The notes under the pieces were generated by a model. The model saw nothing but the letters and a program-made list of their open reading frames with translations, was not told the origin of the DNA and ran no database searches. A DNA stretch of 7,329 nt from Chloroflexota bacterium. Its GTDB lineage: Bacteria > Chloroflexota > Dehalococcoidia > Lucifugimonadales > UBA3495. Position numbers and translations under genes: made by a program. Of the stretch, positions 1-5,728 are shown in pieces. Positions within the stretch are counted from its first letter, which is position 1; each line of letters starts with the position of its first letter. The DNA is taken from NCBI GenBank assembly GCA_028874675.1, contig JAPPJA010000344.1, positions 1,642 through 8,970 of the forward strand, written 5' to 3'.

Positions 1-90
1 GGGGGGGGGGGGGGGGGCTGTGGGGGGCTGCGGCCCGGCGGGGGGCCTCGGCCGGCGCCGCCGGCGGGTGGGCGCCCGGGGGGCGGCGCC
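1..90. other. G-rich low-complexity contig end, probably sequencing artefact
   Basis: The window opens with 17 consecutive Gs, followed by about 70 bases made almost only of G and C in short repeated blocks. The otherwise plausible protein on the minus strand loses all family resemblance exactly here. A poly-G run is a known failure mode of two-colour short-read chemistry when signal is lost. These bases should not be trusted for annotation. Confidence 0.65.
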
Positions 91-534
91 GCCGAAGGTG
101 CGGCCATTGCGGAGGGTGATCACCGCGTCGAACCGACCCCGGCGCTGGAACTCCACCCGGGTTTCCAGTCCGTCCACGCCCGGGGACAGGGTTGCAGCCA
201 GGCGGTACACCGGGGCCACCGCGTCCATGCGGCGCAACAGCAGCGTCAGCCACTGCCGGGACACGGGGTAGGCCCGCACGAAGTCCGAGGGCGCATCGTA
301 GTCCAGGACATCGGCGGCCTCGGCGATACCATTCTTCGTGAGGTAGTAGCGGTGGCTGGACGGCAGGTGACTCGTGCCGTGGCTGGCTCGCCCGGCCAGG
401 CCGTCTCTCAGCAGGCCGGTCAGGGCGCGGTGGACCGTCGCCAGCGGCTCGCCCAAGATCAGTGCCAGTTCCCCCGCATCGGTGAACGGCAGCCGGGCCA
501 GGGCGTCCAGTATTAGCTCTCGTGAGAATGCCAT
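1..534 (-). CDS. Replication-relaxation-like winged-helix protein, partial (3' end off the window)
   Basis: The frame is open from the ATG at 534 to the window edge (178 codons, no stop), so the C-terminus is missing. Residues 4-75 look like a winged-helix DNA-binding domain: helices around ELILDALARL, a second and recognition helix around ELALILGEPLATVHRAL, then a wing ending in HRYYLTKNGI. Residues 84-147 (FVRAYPVSRQWLTLL, then RFDAVITLRNGRTFG) match what I remember of replication-relaxation-type proteins in Chloroflexota metagenomes. Such proteins are thought to act in plasmid or mobile-element DNA handling; the role here is inferred. From about residue 149 (bases 1-90) the translation turns into Pro/Arg/Ala low complexity and no longer resembles the family, so that part is probably artefact. 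There is no clear Shine-Dalgarno site. The gene follows 63 bp after a broken HTH gene on the same strand. Confidence 0.72.
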   Translation of the reverse strand, partial: MAFSRELILDALARLPFTDAGELALILGEPLATVHRALTGLLRDGLAGRASHGTSHLPSSHRYYLTKNGIAEAADVLDYDAPSDFVRAYPVSRQWLTLLLRRMDAVAPVYRLAATLSPGVDGLETRVEFQRRGRFDAVITLRNGRTFGGAAPRAPTRRRRRPRPPAGPQPPTAPPPPP

Positions 535-596
535 ATCTTCAGCGTAATAGCCGGAAGCCGTAGCCGTCAGTGGGCAACTGTCATTACCGACGCGGC

Positions 597-936
597 TCAC
601 AGGAACCGCAGCGTGTCCTCCTGGGTTGCCGCCAGTGGCTGTCTCCAGCCGGCGGCTCGCCGCAGGAGGCGGCCCGCAGTGATGGCCCAAGCCGCCGCTG
701 CGATTGTGTCGTGGGTGTCTCCCACTGCCTTGAGCACCGCACGGGTCATGGTCTGGCCCAGGTGTCTCCATTCCGTGAAGTGCCAGAGGGTGTGGCGGGA
801 CACGCCGAAATGCCAGGATGTCTGCGGCCTGCCGTGCCACAGGGCGTAGGTCCGAACATAGCCGCGGATGGCGACGTTGATGGAGGGGAGTGTTGAATAA
901 ATGGGCGACGGCTGCGCCAGGCTCGATGGTTGACAT
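597..936 (-). pseudogene. HTH-like DNA-binding protein, frameshifted
   Basis: The start is the ATG at 936, which has a Shine-Dalgarno AGAGGGG at 943-949 with 6 nt spacing and gives MSTIEPGAAVAHLFNTPL. That frame loses sense near base 885. One frame over, the sequence carries on sensibly as PSINVAIRGYVRTYALWHG, then RPQTSWHFGVSRHTLWHF, and on to QEDTLRFL, with a TGA at 597-599. Joined, the protein is about 112 residues. The segment from RPQTSW to SRHTLWHF looks like a helix-turn-helix (PQT..HFGVSRHTLW). I remember longer Chloroflexota proteins with this N-terminus that continue past DTLRLL into a winged-helix domain, so this copy may also be truncated. The shift lies at a GAGGGGAG tract (883-890), where a one-base homopolymer error or a real indel is plausible. 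A GTG at 803 would give only the last 68 residues and is unlikely to be the true start. Confidence 0.6.
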
Positions 937-1350
937 GTCGAACCCCTCTGACTAGCAGGTAGGCGAGAAAATGCCGGTACGGCACCAGTTAACCTTGCAC
1001 CGCGACCGTCGGAGGGTCCTGCATACCCATATTGGCGACCGCTGCTGCTGGCGTTGTTGGTACCGGTGGCCCGAACCCAAGGCTCAACCTGCGCACCAGC
1101 CTCAGCACATTATGTGCTAGGGAGGTCAATTATCCCTCGCAGTCCACCTTCCCTTGTTAGCCGCAATCTCGATTCGGCCCAGATCAGACCATCCCAATTT
1201 CTCAATCAACACTCAAAACTGAGTTATTCTTGGGCAGTCGATTTGGATGGAACTGATGTCCGATAGCTTAAGCCCCAAACCACCGATAGGCAATGGCCAG
1301 CTTTGAAATAAGGGAACTGAATGGCCAAGTGGTAGAGTCAGGAACGGAGC
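937..1350. other. 414-bp intergenic region without a convincing gene
   Basis: I see no frame with protein-like composition on either strand. The one moderately long frame on the plus strand (1054-1266) has no Shine-Dalgarno site and unconvincing composition. The region contains a perfect 15-bp palindrome (1104-1118) and a small hairpin, ACTCA-AAAC-TGAGT (1211-1224). It separates the nuclease cluster, whose last gene ends at 1351, from the DNA-binding gene pair that starts at 936, so it should hold the promoter of that pair and the terminator of the cluster. I could not recognise either with confidence. Confidence 0.45.
1104..1118. promoter_or_regulatory. Perfect 15-bp palindrome, possible operator
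   Basis: The sequence is AGCACAT-T-ATGTGCT, with 7-bp arms around one central base. It lies about 170 bp upstream of the minus-strand ATG at 936, in otherwise featureless sequence. A dimeric HTH repressor site is one possibility, and the neighbouring genes encode HTH proteins. The position is far from the start codon, and a match of this size can occur by chance. Confidence 0.25.
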
Positions 1351-2301
1351 TCATTGCTCTAAATTACTGTTGATTTCTTCCAATGTTGGCCGGAATACTG
1401 CTTGAAGAGTCATTAATTTGTCTTTCATCCAGTTTCTGCCATCTTCAAGAGAGTTTTCTTCATGGTCAGCAATTGCATCACCTTGAGTTGAAATGTACGA
1501 CGCCCTTTCGTCCCTTAGCCAGTTGATGTCGAACTGGCCCATTGCTTTTGCCAATTCGTCTCGATCATCATACAACTTATCGTAAATTTGCGTTTGGTTT
1601 TCACCGTTAAGGACCAATCCGACCTCACAAGATCGCCCATTCATACCAAGGACGGAGTAAAGCGATATTCCAGAGTCTTCCGAAACTACTCCGAACCTAT
1701 ACCTGCGAAACCTTCCGGTCCATCCTCCTTGGCGGCCGCCCATCGCATAAATTCCCTGTGTTCTTAATGTTGCAGTTAATGGGCGGTAGAAACGCGCATA
1801 GATGTTGGGGCCTTTGTCTGTGCTCTCGTCGGCATGGTTCGCTGCTTGTTCGGGGCTGACCACCACGTCGAACTGGGGAGCATATGCTTCTCCAATCTTG
1901 ACTGCGCTTATCTTGACACCAAATACCTCTACCTCTAACCAGGTCAACCACCTAAGCATCTTGATGTGGACATCATGAAAGTCACGGGCAACCCAGATAA
2001 TAGACTTGGCTTCCGTGGACGCCGCGTAGCCGATCATCCTCAGGAAGTGGTCGTTGTCGGAGGGAAAAATTTGGTTCTCTATTACCACCCTTCCACCGCT
2101 CTTCTTGTCTTGTGCCAGGATATCTACCCTGCCACGGTCCTCGGTGCGGTATTCGCGCGCAATCACCTGTAGGTCCATTCCTACAGCTTCATTTAAGTGG
2201 CTAAGGTCTGCGGCCATCCACTTGGTGAAGTTGCGCTCTTCGTGCGGCCATATGTCGGTGATTTCCACCCTTTCTAATTTGCCCAACTCTCTCATAGCCA
2301 T
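1351..2301 (-). CDS. DUF4268-type protein with PD-(D/E)XK nuclease-like N-terminal domain
   Basis: A 316-residue protein. The N-terminal half (about 1-150) has the pattern of a PD-(D/E)XK nuclease-like domain: FTKWMAADLSHLNEAVGMDL, then GRVDILAQ with Asp60, then RVVIENQ with Glu75 and Gln77, then SDNDHFLRMIGYAA with His85. Gln in place of the usual Lys in the E-x-K motif is what I recall for this group, so activity is possible but unproven. The C-terminal half (about 165-316) looks like DUF4268: FYRPLTATLR, GGWTGRFRRY, and a final WMKDKLMTLQAVFRP helix. ATG 2301 is chosen because GGAGGG lies 10 nt upstream (2312-2317) and the family starts near LGKLERVEI. The frame extends to 2427, but that part overlaps the preceding gene and has no family likeness. 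It is the last gene of the cluster, 61 bp after the previous one. A defence or restriction-like role is inferred. Confidence 0.82.
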   Translation of the reverse strand: MAMRELGKLERVEITDIWPHEERNFTKWMAADLSHLNEAVGMDLQVIAREYRTEDRGRVDILAQDKKSGGRVVIENQIFPSDNDHFLRMIGYAASTEAKSIIWVARDFHDVHIKMLRWLTWLEVEVFGVKISAVKIGEAYAPQFDVVVSPEQAANHADESTDKGPNIYARFYRPLTATLRTQGIYAMGGRQGGWTGRFRRYRFGVVSEDSGISLYSVLGMNGRSCEVGLVLNGENQTQIYDKLYDDRDELAKAMGQFDINWLRDERASYISTQGDAIADHEENSLEDGRNWMKDKLMTLQAVFRPTLEEINSNLEQ

Positions 2302-2362
2302 AACTAACCGTCCCTCCAGCTTCAAACTATCTTCGTGCCCCTTCGCGTCGTTCGCGAATAAA

Positions 2363-2731
2363 TCACCCTCGCGCTGGCTCTGCCGGGTAGTCTTCCCGCC
2401 TCCCAGTGTCCCCCGGCTGGATAACAAAATCCCTGCGATCCCGGTAGAGCAGCGCTCGGTTCAGGGCATGTTCCGTATGGTCTTGATTCAAGTCGATTAA
2501 GTCGTGGTCGGTCATGAACCAGTACTTGTAGTCGCCAACAATCAGGTATGTGGGCGTAGTGTGGAAGAAACGACCCGCAAAGCCCTCTCCTGACTTCATC
2601 CGGTCGCGCACCGCGCCCATCAATTCCCCCTGCCCATCTTTTTGCACCAGAACGTATTCGTGAGGCCAGGTGTCACGGTAGGTCACCGCCTCCCGCCAAG
2701 GGGCGTTCTTGATAAGGTCGATCAATTCCAT
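2363..2731 (-). CDS. Conserved small protein of unknown function (WPHEY / YRDRRDFVIQ type)
   Basis: A 122-residue soluble protein. The ATG at 2731 has a near-perfect Shine-Dalgarno AAGGAGG with 7 nt spacing (2739-2745). Recognisable blocks are APWREAVTYRDTWPHEYVL (residues 10-28), GDYKYWFMTD (66-75) and LNRALLYRDRRDFVIQPGD (90-108). I remember proteins with these blocks as common hypotheticals in many bacteria, often beside nuclease or restriction-like genes, but I know of no established activity. They contain no nuclease or HTH motif I can see. The last 8 residues or so (after REDYP) look like non-conserved extension. It sits between the QxxxY nuclease gene and the DUF4268 gene and is probably co-transcribed with both. 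Confidence 0.8.
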   Translation of the reverse strand: MELIDLIKNAPWREAVTYRDTWPHEYVLVQKDGQGELMGAVRDRMKSGEGFAGRFFHTTPTYLIVGDYKYWFMTDHDLIDLNQDHTEHALNRALLYRDRRDFVIQPGDTGRREDYPAEPARG

Positions 2732-2753
2732 GTCTAGGCCTCCTTGTTCCCCT

Positions 2754-2786
2754 TCAGCCTGTCTCCACCTTCCACTCAGTTGTCAT
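2754..2786 (-). CDS. 10-codon ORF with strong ribosome binding site (leader peptide or gene relic)
   Basis: Between the QxxxY nuclease gene (stop at 2801-2803) and the WPHEY gene (start 2731) lies ATG 2786 with AAGGAG at 2791-2796, 4 nt upstream. It encodes MTTEWKVETG and then TGA. The site is as strong as those of the flanking genes. It could be a true tiny ORF, a device that keeps ribosomes moving through the operon, or the start of a longer small protein truncated by a stop or indel. The length alone proves nothing. Confidence 0.3.
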   Translation of the reverse strand: MTTEWKVETG

Positions 2787-2800
2787 GACACTCCTTGATA

Positions 2801-3730
2801 TCAAATCAGCGGGACCGGTCCCGATTCGCTGATGGCCCAGGTTTCCATTGGAGCAATGCTATCAGGAAGATAACTGCCGACCACATCAAGCACCAGGCAA
2901 TACCGGCGCCGGACCTCAGGACTGCGGAGGTCGGCTCCGAACCCCACAGCGGCCCTTATCCCTCCTTCTAATGGCGGAAGCCCGCCGGATGTAAGCCCCA
3001 CCTCAACACGTGCGTCAATGACAGCCTGTATGTTGCTTCTCACCGCTGCCAACACGTCATTCCACTCCCACACATATTGTAGCAGTTGGAAGGGCGAGTA
3101 ATATACGTCGCTGCTGCGCTTGCGAGCGTCCTTGAGTTCCAGCAGGACCAGTCTTCCCTCTGTATCGACCGCCAGTTGATCCACCGCAGTTCCCGTTGCT
3201 GTTGGGATCGGCCAACGCTCAACTGTAGCCAGTTCCTTCAACTCGGCTAGAGCCAGATCCACCCGGGCAAATTCCCTGCCGGTGCGGTGGGGTCCACCAA
3301 GAACACCTTCACGGTCGAAGGGAGTCCAAGGAAAATTGACCCGGGACCACCGGTCCTGCACGGCACCCTCTGCGCTCAGGAATGACGAAGACACCATTAT
3401 CTCGTTGATGTAACGGTGCATATCTCCAGAAAAGCCAGGGTCGTGCACGTCCCAGCGGCGCAGGAAATTCTCCGCACCGGGCTGAGCTTGGTAAGTAGGA
3501 TGGGCGGTCAGGTTCAGTTCAGAGTCGGAGACCAGCCTAGCATCGAACAACCGGGAAAGGCCACGATAAACGTGGAGATCGTCCCGCGCCCGGAAGTGGA
3601 CATCATGCCGGTAACCGTGAAGCTCTCTGGGAGCCAACCCAACCAGAGGCGACAGGAATCCGCCGGGTGAAAGCAGTTCCCGAAACAGAACGGAAGGGGC
3701 TCTGTCATAGGCCGGTGTAGGAATAGCGAT
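2801..3730 (-). CDS. PD-(D/E)XK nuclease with RecB-like QxxxY motif, non-ATG start
   Basis: About 309 residues. The catalytic core is visible as AVDQLAVDTEGRLVLLELKD, with Asp184 and the Glu198-Leu-Lys200 pair, followed by SPFQLLQYVWEW with Gln215 and Tyr219, the QxxxY motif of RecB/Cas4-like nucleases. Such enzymes cut DNA using Mg2+; substrate and partners are unknown here. The N-terminus PTPAYDRAPSVLFRELL and the segment DVHFRARDDLHVYRGLSRL look conserved. No ATG, GTG or TTG exists between the upstream stop (TAG 3740-3742) and a TTG at 3637, which would cut off the conserved N-terminus. A perfect AGGAGG (3736-3741) is followed 5 nt later by ATC (3730), with ATT at 3733 and 3724. I chose ATC 3730 by spacing. 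The start is therefore a rare codon or a mutated one. Expression is likely coupled to the broken gene upstream, whose stop overlaps this Shine-Dalgarno site. Confidence 0.75.
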   Translation of the reverse strand: MAIPTPAYDRAPSVLFRELLSPGGFLSPLVGLAPRELHGYRHDVHFRARDDLHVYRGLSRLFDARLVSDSELNLTAHPTYQAQPGAENFLRRWDVHDPGFSGDMHRYINEIMVSSSFLSAEGAVQDRWSRVNFPWTPFDREGVLGGPHRTGREFARVDLALAELKELATVERWPIPTATGTAVDQLAVDTEGRLVLLELKDARKRSSDVYYSPFQLLQYVWEWNDVLAAVRSNIQAVIDARVEVGLTSGGLPPLEGGIRAAVGFGADLRSPEVRRRYCLVLDVVGSYLPDSIAPMETWAISESGPVPLI

Positions 3731-3735
3731 AATGG

Positions 3736-3741
3736 CCTCCT
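3736..3741 (-). promoter_or_regulatory. Perfect Shine-Dalgarno AGGAGG without an ATG behind it
   Basis: AGGAGG overlaps the TAG stop of the preceding gene and is followed by CC, ATT, ATC, GCT, ATT. It decides the start of the QxxxY nuclease: the reading frame behind it carries conserved-looking residues at once, but only ATT or ATC codons lie at usable spacing (2, 5 and 11 nt). ATT is a known rare start codon (as in infC); ATC is rarer. Confidence 0.55.
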
Positions 3742-4623
3742 AGAGTCGGTATCGGCTACGCATGTAGGAGGCCCAGTCGGCGAGGCCCGCTTCTTCTCCA
3801 GCCCTCAAGACCGTAGACGCGGGAATCATGGGTGCTGGAGTTGTTTCTCCCAACAAGTCCTGCCACATTGACCAGTGACCGGACACATCCGTGTTCTGGT
3901 GGTGTGGGCACAGCCCGTACCAAGCCTTTTGCACCACGTCCTCCTGCTCTAGGGATCGGGCGATGGCCAGGTTGCGCATTGGCTGCTGCATGTCGTAGGC
4001 AAAGGGACACGCACCGGATAGGTCCGCATGAGGAAAGGCCTGGCTCATTTTGCCGTAACTGGCGGCGAAGATTCTCCAGTACCTCCGGTCCCGGCTTTTC
4101 CGGTAGGGACGGGTGAGGTAACAGTCGATTGGGTGAACTTGTCCTCGGTAAGCTTTACTTCCAGCAGGACCGCTCCCCGGTGACCGTTCCGAAGGCGGCA
4201 CCACAAAACGACCTCCACGGCTGTTGCGGGTTCCTTCGGCGCTGGCCACTCTCCGTCGGTCTCGCAAAGCAGGTGTCCCGGAGGCACCCACTCAAATGCC
4301 ACCCGGTCTACGAGGATATCCTCCTAAATGAACTCGCCGACAATTAGCGATAAGTGACTCCAATTACCCTCCCGAAAGGGCAGGAATAGGTTAAAGGCGA
4401 AAACCTGGGAGCTGAGCAGGTGCCTGGCATATTTGTGCAATGAGACCGAATCGGCCTTTACCATTTCCCTGGCGGAACTCCGGTAAGGTTGATAAACACC
4501 GTCAGTCCAGTGGAGCCAGTAGGGAGGATCCGAGTGCTTGTAGCCGGTCCAGCACTCCATGTGCTTTCGCAACTCTCCAGCGAAGGCGCTGCGTGCTGAC
4601 CTGTTTCGACTGTCTGTAGTCAT
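3740..4623 (-). pseudogene. PD-(D/E)XK-type putative restriction endonuclease, broken by an in-frame TAG and a frameshift
   Basis: The ATG at 4623 has GAGAGG with 7 nt spacing. Three pieces make one protein of about 294 codons. Residues 1-99 (AFAGELRKHMECW, SSQVFAFNLFLPF) end at TAG 4324-4326. The same frame continues as DRVAFEWVPPGHLL and then GAVLLEVKLTEDKF, with Glu155-Val-Lys157 as the E-x-K motif and Glu137 where an Asp would be usual. Near 4127-4137 the sense moves to another frame: CYLTRPYRKSRDRRYW, ACPFAYDMQQPMRNLAIA, KAWYGLCPHHQN, and the end SYMRSRYRL at 3740. The whole resembles proteins I remember as putative restriction endonucleases of the PGN_0703 kind; that name is tentative. 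Residues normally between the E-x-K motif and the YLTRPYRK block may also be missing. GTG 4302 and the frame from 4291 are fragments, not separate genes. Confidence 0.72.
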
Positions 4624-4789
4624 TGATCTTCCTCTCAAAACCCATGGGCCGACTGCCTGAATCTGACGCGATGGACTCCATGAGTCAAGCGGCAACATAA
4701 GGCGATACCCTGGACAATCTTGACAAGAAGAGGCGTCGGGAGTGCTCACTCCGTACTCAAATCAAGGGCTCCGTTAGGAGATACTCTTG
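4624..4789. other. 166-bp intergenic gap between protease module and nuclease cluster
   Basis: No gene is visible. On the minus strand it contains a TTGACT followed 17 nt later by CAGATT (a poor -10), which is only a weak promoter candidate for the nuclease cluster. The frame of the broken nuclease stays open across this gap up to 4749, but the sequence upstream of ATG 4623 has no protein-like pattern. Confidence 0.3.
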
Positions 4790-5161
4790 CTAGCCTCCAG
4801 CCCGGATGACGACGCGCCCTCCCTCCCGGACTTGGATGTTCAGATCGTACCCGTCTAGGAGTAGCATGCCCACCAAGGGGACGTTGCCCGTCGCGTCGGC
4901 ATCGATGTCTCGCAAGTGGCCGTCCCACAGGACCGTGGCATCGTGGACATTGAATGTTTCCACGGCTCCGTTGGCCAAGGTCGCCCGGCTTGGCGCCAGG
5001 AATGTTAGCTGCAATTCTTCAATTGTCGCCGTGGGCAAGGTGAGAAATCCGTCGTAGCCGGTATCTATTACGGCTTTGATTTCTCGTGTCTGCCCCGTCG
5101 GGCCGCGCAAGGAAAGGGAGACAGTCGCTTCGTAGGCGGAGTTCACCACCCCTTCTATCAA
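4790..5161 (-). CDS. Clan AA (retropepsin-like) aspartic protease
   Basis: A 123-residue protein of single-domain retropepsin length. The catalytic motif is in AVIDTGYDGFLTLP, with Asp33-Thr-Gly. A flap-like segment follows (TLANGAVETFNVHDATVLWD, residues 61-80). The closing hydrophobic block is LVGMLLLDGYDLNIQVREGG (97-115), the second hallmark of clan AA. Such enzymes act as homodimers sharing two Asp residues; bacterial substrates are mostly unknown. The start is TTG 5161, supported by GGAGG 5 nt upstream (5167-5171) and by the family N-terminus IEGVVN. The TTG overlaps the TGA of the preceding small gene (TTGA), so translation is probably coupled. There is no signal peptide, so it should be cytoplasmic. 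The frame is open upstream to 5260 but without a usable start codon. Confidence 0.87.
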   Translation of the reverse strand: MIEGVVNSAYEATVSLSLRGPTGQTREIKAVIDTGYDGFLTLPTATIEELQLTFLAPSRATLANGAVETFNVHDATVLWDGHLRDIDADATGNVPLVGMLLLDGYDLNIQVREGGRVVIRAGG

Positions 5162-5424
5162 CCCATCCTCCGCGAGGACCCGCCGCCGAACCGCCTCAAC
5201 GTAGGGTATCCAATCCGCATCAACCAGACTGAGGCGTCTGGGTTTTGCTCCCGCAGGCCCCTAGCTGCCGAACGAGCAGTGTCGGCAACGGATTAGTCCC
5301 CACTGTCCACGTCAATGGCGATAACTCTTCCGAAGTGGGCTGCTTCAACCTTTGGACGGATATCTCTTTCGTACATTTCGTCGCCGAGACGTCCGGTCTC
5401 CTGGGCGGTACGTTGGACTGGCAT
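5158..5424 (-). pseudogene. Small conserved protein paired with the aspartic protease, interrupted by in-frame TAA
   Basis: From ATG 5424 one frame gives MPVQRTAQETGRLGDEMYER, then FGRVIAIDVDSGD. Next comes TAA (5293-5295, codon 44). The same frame then continues with SVADTARSAARGLREQNPDA and SVWLMRIGYPTLRRFGGGSS to TGA at 5158-5160, 88 codons plus stop in all. Both halves look like one small protein I remember as a frequent neighbour of clan AA proteases (blocks VAIDVDSGD, PDA..WL.R.GY, RFGG). A single base change from TAT or TAC to TAA would explain it. A weak Shine-Dalgarno site (AAAGGTG) precedes the start. The final TGA overlaps the protease start. Function is unknown; an antitoxin-like or regulatory role would be guesswork. 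Confidence 0.68.
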
Positions 5425-5469
5425 AACCACCTTTGCTCCGCTCTCTCGCAGGTATATTGTCAAAATGGT

Positions 5470-5499
5470 ATTTTACACTACCGTGCAGTTTTCATACAA
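5470..5499 (-). promoter_or_regulatory. Weak sigma70-like promoter candidate for the protease module
   Basis: On the minus strand TTGTAT (5494-5499) is followed after 18 bp by TAAAAT (5470-5475), about 46 bp before the ATG at 5424, in locally AT-rich sequence. The -35 box matches the consensus at only three positions. Confidence 0.25.
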
Positions 5500-5550
5500 A
5501 GAAAAGGTCCCGCAAATACGGCCCCATAGGGTATGGGTGTCCTGGAGATT

Positions 5551-5711
5551 CACAAACGAAGTGCAACCCCAGGTTAAGGACAAGTTTGGAAGCACGTTAG
5601 GGCCAAGACCCGACCGCTCAGGTTAGTGAGGCGCTGGCCAAGGTCCTTTGGCACAACATCGTGGTACTGATTCACTCGATGTACGAGCTTGGGACTGACC
5701 CGGAGTTTGGC
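5551..5711 (+). pseudogene. C-terminal relic of a DDE transposase, multiply frameshifted
   Basis: Read across three frames, the plus strand spells the end of an IS-type DDE transposase. HKRSAT starts at 5551, VKDKFGST covers 5573-5596, VRAKTR starts at 5596, and TAQVSEALAKVLWHNIVV runs on from 5613 into LIHSMYELGTDPEF (to about 5708). I recall this order (YHKRSN, IKAKFG, VRSKT, VNEALAK, LCHNI, LIQSMYELGIEP.F) from transposases of the IS4/IS5/IS1182 style; I cannot assign the family exactly. The N-terminal catalytic part is absent, at least three frame changes occur, and no terminal repeats are visible. It is a dead fragment lying between two minus-strand genes, evidence of past insertion. Confidence 0.66.
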
Positions 5712-5728
5712 GGGGCGCACCGAACCTT

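Noticed and set aside
20..271. Open frame of 83 codons on the plus strand
   Set aside because: It is antisense to the replication-relaxation-type gene, begins in the artefactual G run, and has Arg/Gly/Ala-rich composition without any family pattern.
1054..1266. Plus-strand frame of 70 codons in the intergenic region
   Set aside because: No Shine-Dalgarno site and random-looking composition; the start is not supported.
1347..1359. Small hairpin GAGC-TCATT-GCTC as terminator of the nuclease cluster
   Set aside because: Only 4 bp of stem, spans the stop codon, and has no T tract.
1322..1375. tRNA-like stretch GGCCAAGTGGTAGAG
   Set aside because: It resembles a D arm only; no T arm or matching acceptor stem follows, and it runs into the 3' end of the DUF4268 gene.
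2302..2427. N-terminal extension of the DUF4268 protein to 2427
   Set aside because: It overlaps the end of the preceding gene, lacks family likeness, and bypasses the well-placed GGAGGG before ATG 2301.
2290..2675. Shared WPHE motif in the small protein (TWPHEY) and the DUF4268 protein (IWPHEE)
   Set aside because: Only four residues, in unrelated sequence contexts; probably coincidence rather than a duplication.
5162..5260. Extension of the aspartic protease frame upstream (VDADWIPYVEAVRRRVLAED)
   Set aside because: The frame is open and looks protein-like but has no ATG, GTG or TTG. The region is better explained by the overlapping frame of the small gene ending at 5158, and TTG 5161 has a good Shine-Dalgarno site.
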